Assembly (NCBI RefSeq): GCF_900129465.1
Contig: NZ_FSRA01000001.1
Span: 620,001 to 684,000 of the forward strand
Source of the DNA: Chitinophaga niabensis
GTDB taxonomy: Bacteria; Bacteroidota; Bacteroidia; Chitinophagales; Chitinophagaceae
DNA: 64,000 bases
Direction: 5' to 3'
Both the position numbers and the translations under genes were made by a program. Shown piece by piece: positions 49,791 to 58,210 of this stretch (positions are counted from its first letter, which is position 1; each line of letters begins with the position of its first letter). The notes under the pieces were generated by a model. It was not told where the DNA came from. It did not search any database and saw only the letters and a list, made by a program, of their open reading frames with translations.

Positions 49791-50804
49791 ATGCAACTTA
49801 TGCAGCGCACAATTAAGATCTACATGCTGGTACTGCTGCTCGCCACGGCAGCAATGCCTTCCCTGGCTCAGCAGAATGTTCAGTTCAGCCAGTACATATT
49901 TAATGGCCTTAGCGTAAACCCTGCTTATGCGGGATATAAACAGGACTGGTACGTGAATTCCGTCTACCGTCATCAATGGGCGGGTTTTCCCGGTGCTCCG
50001 CGAACAGGTGGTGTTTCCGTAGATGGGTTAACAAATGCCAATGATGGTAAAGTGGGCGTAGGAGTGCAGGCCATGTTCGATAAGCTCGGCCCGCAGGAAT
50101 CACTCAGCCTGTATGCAAATTACGCTTACCGTATTCCGTTGGATGATGAAGATACCCGCAGGCTTTGCTTCGGTATTGGTGCCGGGGTTACGCAGTATGC
50201 AATTGACGGCGCTGCCCTGATGTATATGGATAATGATGACCAGGCCATTCCGACAGGCAAGACCAGTACCTGGGTACCGGATGCGCGCTTCGGTGTTTAC
50301 TATTATACTTCAAAGTTCTATGCGGGCATTTCTGTAATGGACCTGTTTTCACTCTATACAGATGCTACCCGTTTTTCCTGGAAAGGCAATAACTATGCAG
50401 CCATCCGCAAAACGCAGCACATTTATTTTACAGCAGGTACCATTGTGCCTTTATCTCCCGAACTGCAACTGAAACCTTCCGTTATGGTGAAAGAAGATTT
50501 TAAAGGCCCCACGAGTGTAGACCTCAATGCCTTTCTGCTGATCAATGAACGTTTATGGATAGGTGGTTCCTACCGTACGGATATGAACCTCTGGAATAAA
50601 AAGAACCTGGGCAGGGACCTCAGCCCTGTGAACGCCGCAAGTGCCATGATAGAGTTTTATGTGAATGAACAGTTACGGCTTGGATATGCTTACGATATGA
50701 ACGTGAATAAAATGGCCGGTTACTCCGGCGGATCACATGAGATCTCCATTGGTTTCCTTTTCCCTTCTAAAAAATTCACGCTTACGAACCCTCGTTACTT
50801 TTAA
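49791..50804 (+). CDS. PorP/SprF family type IX secretion outer-membrane protein
   Basis: 337 residues with a signal peptide (MQRTIKIYMLVLLLATAAMPSLAQ from the ATG at 49800; the ATG at 49791 adds three residues). The mature start QQNVQFSQYIFNGLSVNPAYAGYKQDWYVNSVYRHQWAGFPGAP is the PorP/SprF signature, followed by beta-barrel-like strands and an ending GFLFPSKKFTLTNPRYF. PorP/SprF proteins sit in the outer membrane and are paired with individual type B T9SS cargo; SprF is needed for SprB export in Flavobacterium. Placed directly after the giant type B cargo gene, this copy is most likely its dedicated partner. Confidence 0.93.
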   Translation: MQLMQRTIKIYMLVLLLATAAMPSLAQQNVQFSQYIFNGLSVNPAYAGYKQDWYVNSVYRHQWAGFPGAPRTGGVSVDGLTNANDGKVGVGVQAMFDKLGPQESLSLYANYAYRIPLDDEDTRRLCFGIGAGVTQYAIDGAALMYMDNDDQAIPTGKTSTWVPDARFGVYYYTSKFYAGISVMDLFSLYTDATRFSWKGNNYAAIRKTQHIYFTAGTIVPLSPELQLKPSVMVKEDFKGPTSVDLNAFLLINERLWIGGSYRTDMNLWNKKNLGRDLSPVNAASAMIEFYVNEQLRLGYAYDMNVNKMAGYSGGSHEISIGFLFPSKKFTLTNPRYF

Positions 50805-50821
50805 TCTTAAACCATCCGATC

Positions 50822-52696
50822 TTGAAGCGATATTACTTACTCATTTTAGTGTCTGCAAGCCTGCGGCTTTCCGCACAGGAACAGAAAAGCGAAGTACGGC
50901 TGGCGGATGAAGCATACGCCCGGCAGGAATATGCGGTGGCCGGCAGTCTCTATCAACGTACGATCGAGCATAAAGGCAAACGTGCACCACTGGAATATTT
51001 TCTGAAGCTGGCGCACAGCTTTTCGGAAACCGGCAATTACCGCCAGGCGGCGGGGTGGTATGAGCAGATCGTGTTAAGGGCCGATTGCCCTGCAGGCACC
51101 TATTTCGATTATGGAGAAGTATTGCGGAACATGGAAGCATATGATTCCGCAAAGGTGCAATATGAGCGCTTCCAGACTTCCAACCCGGATAGTCTTGCGC
51201 TGAAAGCGGCTGCACTGAAAGGTTGTGAACTGGCGGTGCAATGGATGGCTCAAACACCTCAGCTCAGCAAACTGGAAGGCATGAAAGAACTGAACACCCC
51301 TTATTCAGAGTGGATCAGCGGCGTAGTGAACCAGGGTTTGCTGATCGTAGGGAATGGTTACCGGGGTATGAACCTCAACGATGGATTTGAATCCAAACCA
51401 GAAACAGATAAAAGAACTTACCAGCCTTATTATAAAACATACATCTACCAGCAGTATTCACAAGGTAATGCTACCATGTACCTGGAGTCCATGCTGCCGA
51501 AAGTATTAAAGAAATACGATTACCACATTGGTCCTGCCTGTTTCAATAGCACAGAGGATACGCTTTATGTAACGGTGAATGAACAATTGCGGCCGGCCGT
51601 TACGCAAAAGAAAGGTACCATGAACGGCACGAGGCGCCTGGCCTTGTACCGTGCCGTGAAACAGGATGGCAACTGGTCTTCCCTGGAATTATTGCCTGCT
51701 CTGAATATAGAGGGGTACTCATCGAGCCATCCGGTATTGAACCATGATGGTGATCTGCTCTATTTTGTATCTGACCGGCCGGGAGGTTACGGGAAAACAG
51801 ATATCTGGTATAGCGAAAAACAGCCGGATGGTAGCTGGGGCAAGCCAGTGAACTGCGGCAACCGGTTGAATACAGTAGCTGCCGAAACTTTTCCCACCTT
51901 TAATGAAGATGGTGTTATGTACTTCTCCAGCAAAGGGCATCCCGGCATGGGCGGTTATGATATTTACCGGGTAAAAGGAAGCAAAGGAACATGGGAAACC
52001 CCGCTTAACCTGCGGAGCCCTTTTAATTCCGGCGCAGATGATATGGGCCTGGTGTTGAAAAGGAATGGGTATGAAGGGTTTTTCTCTTCCAACCGTGCAG
52101 GTGGGATGGGGTCTGATGATGTGTATCATTTCCTGGACCCGGCTTATTTCAGCCGGTTGGATGGAAGTAATACCGGCACCACAGGAAGCAATACCACCGC
52201 CGGGAACACGAACGGAGGCAATGCCATTACCGGTACTACGAACGGGGGGAATACCACTGCAGGCAACACGAACGGCGGCAATACCACCGCCGGCAATACC
52301 CCTGTCAAAAAGCCCCTCAGCCCCGAAGCACTGGAACAGAAAAACGCTATTGAAAAACTCCACTTCCTGTATGACTTTAATAGCGTAGTGCTCTTACCGG
52401 AATCCCGCAAAACGCTGGATTATGTATTGGGCATCCTGAAACAACACCCGGACTGGAAACTGATGGTGCTTTCTTTCGCAGACAATCGCGGTACGGAAGA
52501 CTATAACCTGGACCTTTCCGCCCTGCGCTGTTATGCGGTAATAGATTACCTGGTAGAAAAAGGTATTCCTGCCAAACACTTATATTATAAGAACATGGGA
52601 GAGGGCTACCCCGTAAATCCCTGCAAGGACGGCGTTCCCTGCACGGAAGCACAACAAAGAGAAAACAGGAGGTCCGAGCTGAGGATCATTTACTAA
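50822..52696 (+). CDS. PorE-like TPR, beta-propeller and OmpA-family outer-membrane protein
   Basis: 624 residues from a TTG start at 50822; no ATG gives a signal peptide, and MKRYYLLILVSASLRLSAQE is a good one. Order: TPR-like helices (about 20-140), a PD40-type propeller (about 150-440; LYFVSDRPGGYGKTDIWYS, MYFSSKGHPGMGGYDIYRV, GFFSSNRAGGMGSDDVY), a low-complexity Asn/Thr/Gly linker (457-494), and an OmpA C-terminal domain (about 500-624; FLYDFNSVVLLPESRKTLDYV) that would bind peptidoglycan. T9SS PorE proteins have TPR, propeller, a carboxypeptidase-regulatory-like domain and OmpA; here the third domain appears replaced by the linker. It probably anchors the porP/adhesin machinery to the cell wall. 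Confidence 0.88.
   Translation: MKRYYLLILVSASLRLSAQEQKSEVRLADEAYARQEYAVAGSLYQRTIEHKGKRAPLEYFLKLAHSFSETGNYRQAAGWYEQIVLRADCPAGTYFDYGEVLRNMEAYDSAKVQYERFQTSNPDSLALKAAALKGCELAVQWMAQTPQLSKLEGMKELNTPYSEWISGVVNQGLLIVGNGYRGMNLNDGFESKPETDKRTYQPYYKTYIYQQYSQGNATMYLESMLPKVLKKYDYHIGPACFNSTEDTLYVTVNEQLRPAVTQKKGTMNGTRRLALYRAVKQDGNWSSLELLPALNIEGYSSSHPVLNHDGDLLYFVSDRPGGYGKTDIWYSEKQPDGSWGKPVNCGNRLNTVAAETFPTFNEDGVMYFSSKGHPGMGGYDIYRVKGSKGTWETPLNLRSPFNSGADDMGLVLKRNGYEGFFSSNRAGGMGSDDVYHFLDPAYFSRLDGSNTGTTGSNTTAGNTNGGNAITGTTNGGNTTAGNTNGGNTTAGNTPVKKPLSPEALEQKNAIEKLHFLYDFNSVVLLPESRKTLDYVLGILKQHPDWKLMVLSFADNRGTEDYNLDLSALRCYAVIDYLVEKGIPAKHLYYKNMGEGYPVNPCKDGVPCTEAQQRENRRSELRIIY
52190..52303 (+). repeat. 30-bp tandem repeat, 3.8 units, in the PorE-like gene
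   Basis: Units start at 52190, 52220, 52250 and 52280 and encode NTTAGNTNGG, NAITGTTNGG, NTTAGNTNGG and NTTAGNT. The in-frame period of 30 bases lets copy number change without a frameshift. Confidence 0.85.
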
Positions 52697-52701
52697 TAAC
52701 C

Positions 52702-52736
52702 TGCAGGATCGCCGCCGGGCAGGCGGCGATCCTGCA
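52702..52736 (+). terminator. Perfect 15-bp GC-rich hairpin after the PorE-like gene
   Basis: TGCAGGATCGCCGCC (52702-52716) pairs exactly with GGCGGCGATCCTGCA (52722-52736) around GGGCA, 5 bases after the stop. TAAAA follows instead of a T-run, as with the hairpin after the adhesin gene. It probably ends or processes the porP-porE transcript. Confidence 0.65.
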
Positions 52737-52785
52737 TAAAACCTTCATTAACAATTCAAAGGAGCCCTGCAATACCAGAATAAAC

Positions 52786-52793
52786 TACATTTG
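52786..52793 (+). promoter_or_regulatory. Candidate -7 element of the histidine kinase gene
   Basis: TACATTTG matches TAnnTTTG exactly and lies 13 bases before the ATG at 52807, downstream of the hairpin. It suggests the kinase gene has its own promoter and a short leader. Confidence 0.4.
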
Positions 52794-52806
52794 GTGTGCA
52801 GGTTCT

Positions 52807-54087
52807 ATGAAAAGATTCATCAAGGCAGCATTAAACGCAGGGCGGCGGCCATCGCAGCCCATTGTGGAGCAAAAGCTGATAAGGTCCCTCAACCTGGGTT
52901 GCCTGGTGGCGGTCTTACTGGCTTTTTTGCTCATTATCCTCAACGGCCTCACGGGATATTACATCCTGGCGGTCACTTATTTTGTGTCCATTATTTTCTC
53001 CTCCGCCGTTATCGTATTACAGGGCTATGGTCATTACAGAACTGCCCGCTACCTGGCTGTATTTGAAAGTATGGCAGTCTTTTCCTTTGTAGCGCTTGCC
53101 TATCATAACAGCGTGGAACTGCTGCTGCTTTTTAATATCCTCACTATTGTATTACTCTTTGATAACCCATGGGAACGTTATTCGCTGGGCATTTTGAACG
53201 TGGCATTATTCACCTGTACCCGGTTGTATGTGGATACACATCCTCCGCTGATCAGCGCGCTGCCTTTCCTCCGGGAGATCATGAGCTATGTGGTGGCCTG
53301 TACTTTCCTGGGCCTGATCATCGCCAATTATAAAAAGGACCAGCGGCATAACCGGCAATTGCTGGAAAACATGAACAGGCGGCTGAAAGAAAAAGCAGAG
53401 ACCCTGAAGAACCTCAATGAAACAAAGGAAAAAGTACTGTCCATCCTCTCCCGAGACCTGCGTCAGCCCCTGGCCAGTATGAAATCGCTGGTGGCGCTTT
53501 CAGATGATGTAACACCTGCTGAATTTACTTCGTTCACCAAAAAGGTAGAAAACCACCTGGATAACGGACTGCTTAGCCTGGAAAACACCATGCATTGGGC
53601 ACACTCCCAGATGAAAGGCCAGGAGGCAATACCGGAAGCCTGCAAAGTGAACAGTACCCTGCTGCCATTGAAGGTACGGTTTGAAGAAACCCTGAAAGCA
53701 AAGGCCATTACCCTTTTAATGGCGGTGCCGGAAAATGCCAGGGTACATGTAGATCCGGAACATTTCTCCATAATGCTGCGCAACCTGTTATCCAATGCCA
53801 TTAAATACACACCCCGGGGAGGTATTGTAAGCATCGCCGCAAGGCAAAAGCTCGATCATATGGAGCTGGCCATTACAGATACTGGTATAGGGATAGATCC
53901 TGCGCTGATGGAAAGGCTCTTTGACCTGGAATTACATTTCACCTGCTTTGGAACGGAAAATGAACATGGGGTAGGGCTGGGCCTGCTGGTGGTAAAAGAG
54001 CTGGCGGAATTAAATAACGGAGCGGTGAAACTTTCCAGCGAACCCGGGAAAGGTACTGTAGTACAGCTAAGCCTTCCCCTCTGTTAA
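52807..54087 (+). CDS. membrane histidine kinase-like protein lacking the phosphoacceptor histidine
   Basis: 426 residues. The N-terminus has about six membrane helices (28-178), then a linker coiled coil, a dimerisation domain, and an ATPase domain with an N-box (LRNLLSNAIKYTP), G1 (ITDTGIGID) and G2 (GVGLGLLVVKEL) intact. The dimerisation helix reads SILSRDLRQPLASM where active kinases have S-H-D-L-R-x-P; the codon at 53452-53454 is CGA (Arg216) in place of His. The protein can probably bind ATP but cannot autophosphorylate in the standard way. It could work as a pseudokinase, a phosphatase or a modulator of another kinase. It follows the adhesin/PorP/PorE genes on the same strand. I have not excluded a sequencing error at this codon. 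Confidence 0.85.
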   Translation: MKRFIKAALNAGRRPSQPIVEQKLIRSLNLGCLVAVLLAFLLIILNGLTGYYILAVTYFVSIIFSSAVIVLQGYGHYRTARYLAVFESMAVFSFVALAYHNSVELLLLFNILTIVLLFDNPWERYSLGILNVALFTCTRLYVDTHPPLISALPFLREIMSYVVACTFLGLIIANYKKDQRHNRQLLENMNRRLKEKAETLKNLNETKEKVLSILSRDLRQPLASMKSLVALSDDVTPAEFTSFTKKVENHLDNGLLSLENTMHWAHSQMKGQEAIPEACKVNSTLLPLKVRFEETLKAKAITLLMAVPENARVHVDPEHFSIMLRNLLSNAIKYTPRGGIVSIAARQKLDHMELAITDTGIGIDPALMERLFDLELHFTCFGTENEHGVGLGLLVVKELAELNNGAVKLSSEPGKGTVVQLSLPLC

Positions 54088-54093
54088 AAGTTG

Positions 54094-54125
54094 AAACCGG
54101 ACAGCCCCTGTATCAAAACCGGACA
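54094..54125. promoter_or_regulatory. Direct repeats AAACCGGACA upstream of the permease gene
   Basis: AAACCGGACA occurs at 54094-54103 and 54116-54125, 22 bases apart start to start, in the 140-bp space between the kinase and permease genes. The spacing fits two turns of the helix and suggests a dimeric activator site. Confidence 0.45.
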
Positions 54126-54227
54126 CTTTCAGCTGCTTTGCTCCTGTAATCAACTCATAATCAATAGCCACCATAATTGGTATGCTTTTGTGGGAAGAAG
54201 GTGATCCATCCCAATAATTTTATTCTT

Positions 54228-56588
54228 ATGCTGAAAAATTACATCAAGGTTGCTTTCAGATATCTCCTGCGCAATAAAGCATTCTCATTTATTAATATCA
54301 GCGGCCTGGTATTGGGCATGTCCAGTGCCATGCTGATCCTGTTATGGATACAGTTTGAAGTAAGTTATGATCGCTTTCACCATCACCCGGAACGTTTATA
54401 TGAAGTCTGGACAAATAATGTTGTAGGAGGAAAAGTAGAGTCAAATATTAATACCCCTGAACTAATGGGGCCTGCTATAGTGTCGGATGTTCCGGAGGCG
54501 GAGGCCGTAGCCCGCTTTGGCGGCGGCGGGGTGTTGTTGTTTACATACGGAGAGAAACAGATCAGCGGAAAGGGGAATTGGGTAGATCCCGCTTTCCTGA
54601 AGATGTTCAATTTCCCGTTGTTGGAAGGAGATATTAATACCCTTCTGAACGATCCTTTCAGTATAGTGCTTACACAGGCACTGGCGCACAAGTTATTCGG
54701 AAACATTTCAGCCCTGGGTAAGTCATTGCGGGTAGGGGCGGAAGAGAATTTTACGGTAACAGGCGTGCTAAAAGACCTTCCCGGCAACTCCATGTTTGAT
54801 TTTGATTACCTGAACTCTTCCTTGTTGCGCCAGTCCAGGGGATTTACAGATAAAGACTGGACGAATATAAGCCCACGGACCTTTGTACTGCTCAAAGCAA
54901 ATACTTCTGCTGCTCTTGTGAATGATAAACTGAAAGGCATGATCAGTGCCTATAGTAACAAACGTTCCAGTACGGAAGCATTTTTATACCCTGTAAGCCA
55001 GGAATACCTGTACGGGAAATTTGAGAACGGAGTGCCGGTGGGAGGAAGGATCACCAAAGTGCGGACCTTTACCCTGATCGCCCTACTTATTTTGCTGATA
55101 GCCTGCATCAATTTCATGAACCTCTCTACTGCACGCAGTGAAAAGCGGGCTAAAGAAGTGGGTGTACGCAAGGTGGCAGGCGCCAATAAAGAAGCCCTGA
55201 TAGGGCAGTTCCTGGGAGAATCATTACTGATTGCTTTTATCGCAGGTGTACTGGCTATTGTGACTGTGATATTCGTACTGCCTTCATTTAATGCATTGAT
55301 CAATAAAACGCTGATATTTCACTTTGACCGGCCGGAATGGTGGCTGGCCATCACGGGGTTTATCCTGCTTACAGGTTTCCTGGCAGGTAGTTACCCTGCT
55401 TTATTCCTTTCCCGTTTCAGGCCTGCGCAGGTACTGAAGGGCAGTTTTAAGAACGTACACGCCCTGGTTACTCCCAGGAAAGTATTAGTGGTGCTGCAAT
55501 TTTCTTTTGCCATTGGTTTGATCATCTGTACGATCATTATCCGGCAACAGTTAAAATATGGGCAGAACAGGGAAGTGGGATATGAACGAAGGGACCTGGT
55601 ATATACATTTATGAAAGGAGAGGTCAATAAAAATTACCAGCTGATAAAGGATGAATTGCTGGATAATGGTTTTGCTTCGGCAGTAACTAAAACCCAGAAT
55701 CCTATTACACAGATCTGGAGCACAGGGCTTAGCATGCAATGGAAAGGAAAGCCGGAAAACGAAAAGGTGATGGTAAAGCGATATGTTGCTGATGGTGATA
55801 TGGTAAAAACCTTTGGCATGCAGTTAGTGCAAGGCAGGGACCTGGATGTAAAAACTTATCCGACAGATTCAACGGCCTGCTTAATCAATGAAGCGGCTGT
55901 TAAAGCGATGGGCTTTGCCAATCCTCTAGGTGAAATGATCTTTGACGATCCGGTTAAATGGCATGTGGTGGGTGTGGTGAAAGATTTTATCTCCGAATCT
56001 CCCTATGAGGCAATTAAGCCATTTATGGTAAAAGGGCCAAAGGAGGGCATGGGTGTTTTGCATATTAAGTTAAGCAACAAATACACAACAGCCGAAGCTT
56101 TAGCAGGCGTGGAAGCCGTCTTTAGAAAATATAATCCCCAATATCCGTTCGAATCTTTTTTTGTTGATGAGCAATATGCCAGGAAGTTCGGAGAGCAACA
56201 ATTCATGACCCGGTTAATAGGATTGTTTTCGGGCCTGGCTATCCTGATCGCCTGCCTTGGTTTACTGGGCCTCACTATATATATGGCAGAGAACAGAACA
56301 AAGGAAATTGGCATCCGGAAGGTGATGGGCGCTTCTGTATTCAATATTACATGCCTGTTAACGACGGATTTCATGAAGCTGGTAGTGGTAGCGCTTTTCA
56401 TCGCTTCTCCGGTGGCCTGGTATTTTATGGACCAGTGGCTGGATAATTATAACTACAGGATCCATATCAGCTGGTGGGTCTTTCTGCTGGCAGGAACGGG
56501 CGCCCTCACCGTTGCATTCTTTACTATCAGTGTTCAGACCATCCGTGCTGCCAGTATAAATCCTGTAAGGAGTTTGCGGATAGAATAG
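54228..56588 (+). CDS. MacB/FtsX-type ABC transporter permease
   Basis: 786 residues from the ATG at 54228 (MLKNYIKVAFRYLLRNKAFSFINISGLVLGMSSAMLILLW). A frame from a TTG at 54177 is longer but unsupported. The layout is that of the duplicated Bacteroidota FtsX permeases: one N-terminal helix, a large periplasmic MacB-PCD-like domain (about 50-260), a FtsX block of three helices (about 275-400, with SEKRAKEVGVRKVAGANKEALIGQFLGESL), a second periplasmic domain, and a second FtsX block (about 665-786, with NRTKEIGIRKVMGASVFNI). No ATPase gene is adjacent. Such proteins work in peptide export or envelope stress; the substrate is unknown. Confidence 0.9.
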   Translation: MLKNYIKVAFRYLLRNKAFSFINISGLVLGMSSAMLILLWIQFEVSYDRFHHHPERLYEVWTNNVVGGKVESNINTPELMGPAIVSDVPEAEAVARFGGGGVLLFTYGEKQISGKGNWVDPAFLKMFNFPLLEGDINTLLNDPFSIVLTQALAHKLFGNISALGKSLRVGAEENFTVTGVLKDLPGNSMFDFDYLNSSLLRQSRGFTDKDWTNISPRTFVLLKANTSAALVNDKLKGMISAYSNKRSSTEAFLYPVSQEYLYGKFENGVPVGGRITKVRTFTLIALLILLIACINFMNLSTARSEKRAKEVGVRKVAGANKEALIGQFLGESLLIAFIAGVLAIVTVIFVLPSFNALINKTLIFHFDRPEWWLAITGFILLTGFLAGSYPALFLSRFRPAQVLKGSFKNVHALVTPRKVLVVLQFSFAIGLIICTIIIRQQLKYGQNREVGYERRDLVYTFMKGEVNKNYQLIKDELLDNGFASAVTKTQNPITQIWSTGLSMQWKGKPENEKVMVKRYVADGDMVKTFGMQLVQGRDLDVKTYPTDSTACLINEAAVKAMGFANPLGEMIFDDPVKWHVVGVVKDFISESPYEAIKPFMVKGPKEGMGVLHIKLSNKYTTAEALAGVEAVFRKYNPQYPFESFFVDEQYARKFGEQQFMTRLIGLFSGLAILIACLGLLGLTIYMAENRTKEIGIRKVMGASVFNITCLLTTDFMKLVVVALFIASPVAWYFMDQWLDNYNYRIHISWWVFLLAGTGALTVAFFTISVQTIRAASINPVRSLRIE

Positions 56589-56695
56589 GGGCTAAAACGT
56601 AATTTCTTTGAACGTCTATCAAATAAACCCCTGAGAAGTTTAAAAAATTACTATTTTAACCTCCTTAAAGTCTACTCTACAGCTCTAAAGCAACT

Positions 56696-58162
56696 ATGAT
56701 GAGTTCAAATCGCAGAAACTTCCTCCGTCAACTGGCGGTAGGTACAGGAGCCCTCGCAGCAGGGATCCCCACATTCGCTTCTTCCCCCACTGCACCAAGT
56801 GACCGGGAATTGAGGCAGGCACTGGACCAGTCCAACAAACAGCAACGTTTTAACATGAGCGGCTACGCGGCGCCGAAGATCGACAAAGTACGTATTGGCT
56901 TTATTGGCCAGGGTATGCGCGGTCCGGGTGCTGTACAACGCATGTCTTTCATAGACGGTGTTGAAATTGTAGCCCTGTGTGACCTGTTGCCGGAACGCGC
57001 CACTAAATCCAACAAGATAGTGACGAAGTCCGGAAGGCCAGCCGCCAAAGAATATTCCGGTCAGAACGGCTGGAAAGACATGATCAACAACGAAAAGCTG
57101 GACCTGGTGTACATCACCACTCCATGGGAACTGCATACGCCTATGGCATTGTATGCAATGGAACATGGCGCCCATGCCGCTTCCGAAGTACCTATCGCTT
57201 TAACGCTGGAAGATTGCTGGAAGCTCGTGGAAACATCAGAGCGCACTAAAAAGCATTGTATGATGCTGGAAAACTGCTGCTATGATTTCTTTGAGCTGCT
57301 GACCCTCAACATGGCCCGCCAGGGTATGTTTGGTGAGCTGGTACATGCTGAAGGTGCGTACATCCATGATCTGCGCGACCTCAACTTCTCCAAAACCGGT
57401 TATCAGAACATGTGGAGGCTCCGCATGAACGGCAAACACAAGGCCAACCTGTATCCCACGCACGGCCTGGGCCCTGTTGCACAATGCCTCAACATCAACC
57501 GCGGTGATAAAATGGATTACCTGGTGTCTGTAGCTACGAACGACTTCATGATGAATGAGATCGCGAAGGAAAGAGCAGCGAAGGACGACTTCTATAAAGA
57601 GTTCGTGAACCTGCCTTACCGTGGTAACATGAGCACTACCACTATCAAAACCAATAAAGGTAAAACCATCATGATCCAGCATGATGTTACTTCCCCTCGT
57701 CCGTATTCCCGCATCCACCTGATCAGTGGTACCAAAGGAGTGGCTTCCAAATGGCCTGATCCTGAGCGTATCGCATTCGGTCACGAATGGATCAAGGAAG
57801 AAGAACTGAAAAAGCTCTATGACCAATATACACCTGAGATCATCCGTAAGATAGGTGACCTGGCTAAACAGGTAGGTGGCCATGGTGGCATGGACTTTAT
57901 GATGGACTGGCGTTTGATCGACTGTTTGCGTAACGGCCTGCCGCTGGACCAGGATGTATATGACGCGGCTGCATGGAGCTGTATTGTTCCATTAACAGAG
58001 AAGTCTATCGCCAACCGTGGTAACAGTGTGGATATTCCTGACTTCACCAGAGGTTCCTGGAAAACCAATGCGCCGGTTGAACTGACGCTGAAAGGTGGTG
58101 GTACTACAGGTGTGATAGGTGTTGAAAAGAAAGGAGAGTCCAAACAACTGAACGTACATTAA
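56696..58162 (+). CDS. Gfo/Idh/MocA oxidoreductase-fold protein, GH109 type (alpha-N-acetylgalactosaminidase)
   Basis: 488 residues with a twin-arginine signal (NRRNFLRQLAVGTGALAAG), so it is folded with its NAD cofactor in the cytoplasm and exported by Tat. The Rossmann domain starts at KVRIGFIGQGMRGPGAV. GH109 markers are present: HAASEVPIALTLEDCWKLVETSE, HCMMLENCCYDFFEL and NLYPTHGLGPVAQCLNINRGD. GH109 enzymes cleave terminal alpha-N-acetylgalactosamine from glycans by an NAD-dependent mechanism. The start at 56696 or the ATG three bases later is equally good. It is transcribed alone and ends in a hairpin terminator. Confidence 0.9.
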   Translation: MMSSNRRNFLRQLAVGTGALAAGIPTFASSPTAPSDRELRQALDQSNKQQRFNMSGYAAPKIDKVRIGFIGQGMRGPGAVQRMSFIDGVEIVALCDLLPERATKSNKIVTKSGRPAAKEYSGQNGWKDMINNEKLDLVYITTPWELHTPMALYAMEHGAHAASEVPIALTLEDCWKLVETSERTKKHCMMLENCCYDFFELLTLNMARQGMFGELVHAEGAYIHDLRDLNFSKTGYQNMWRLRMNGKHKANLYPTHGLGPVAQCLNINRGDKMDYLVSVATNDFMMNEIAKERAAKDDFYKEFVNLPYRGNMSTTTIKTNKGKTIMIQHDVTSPRPYSRIHLISGTKGVASKWPDPERIAFGHEWIKEEELKKLYDQYTPEIIRKIGDLAKQVGGHGGMDFMMDWRLIDCLRNGLPLDQDVYDAAAWSCIVPLTEKSIANRGNSVDIPDFTRGSWKTNAPVELTLKGGGTTGVIGVEKKGESKQLNVH

Positions 58163-58171
58163 TCTTGATAC

Positions 58172-58210
58172 GAACGCGCTGTTTGAGATAAGCAGGCAGC
58201 GCGTTCTTTT
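58172..58210 (+). terminator. Terminator after the GH109-type gene
   Basis: GAACGCGCTG (58172-58181) pairs with CAGCGCGTTC (58197-58206), followed by TTTTATTT. It overlaps the stop of the convergent AraC gene and may serve both. Confidence 0.82.

Noticed and set aside
52807..54087. Possible frameshift or pseudogene because the kinase His is missing
   Set aside because: The frame is intact over its full length with all ATP-binding boxes, so I treat it as a whole gene with a substituted residue.
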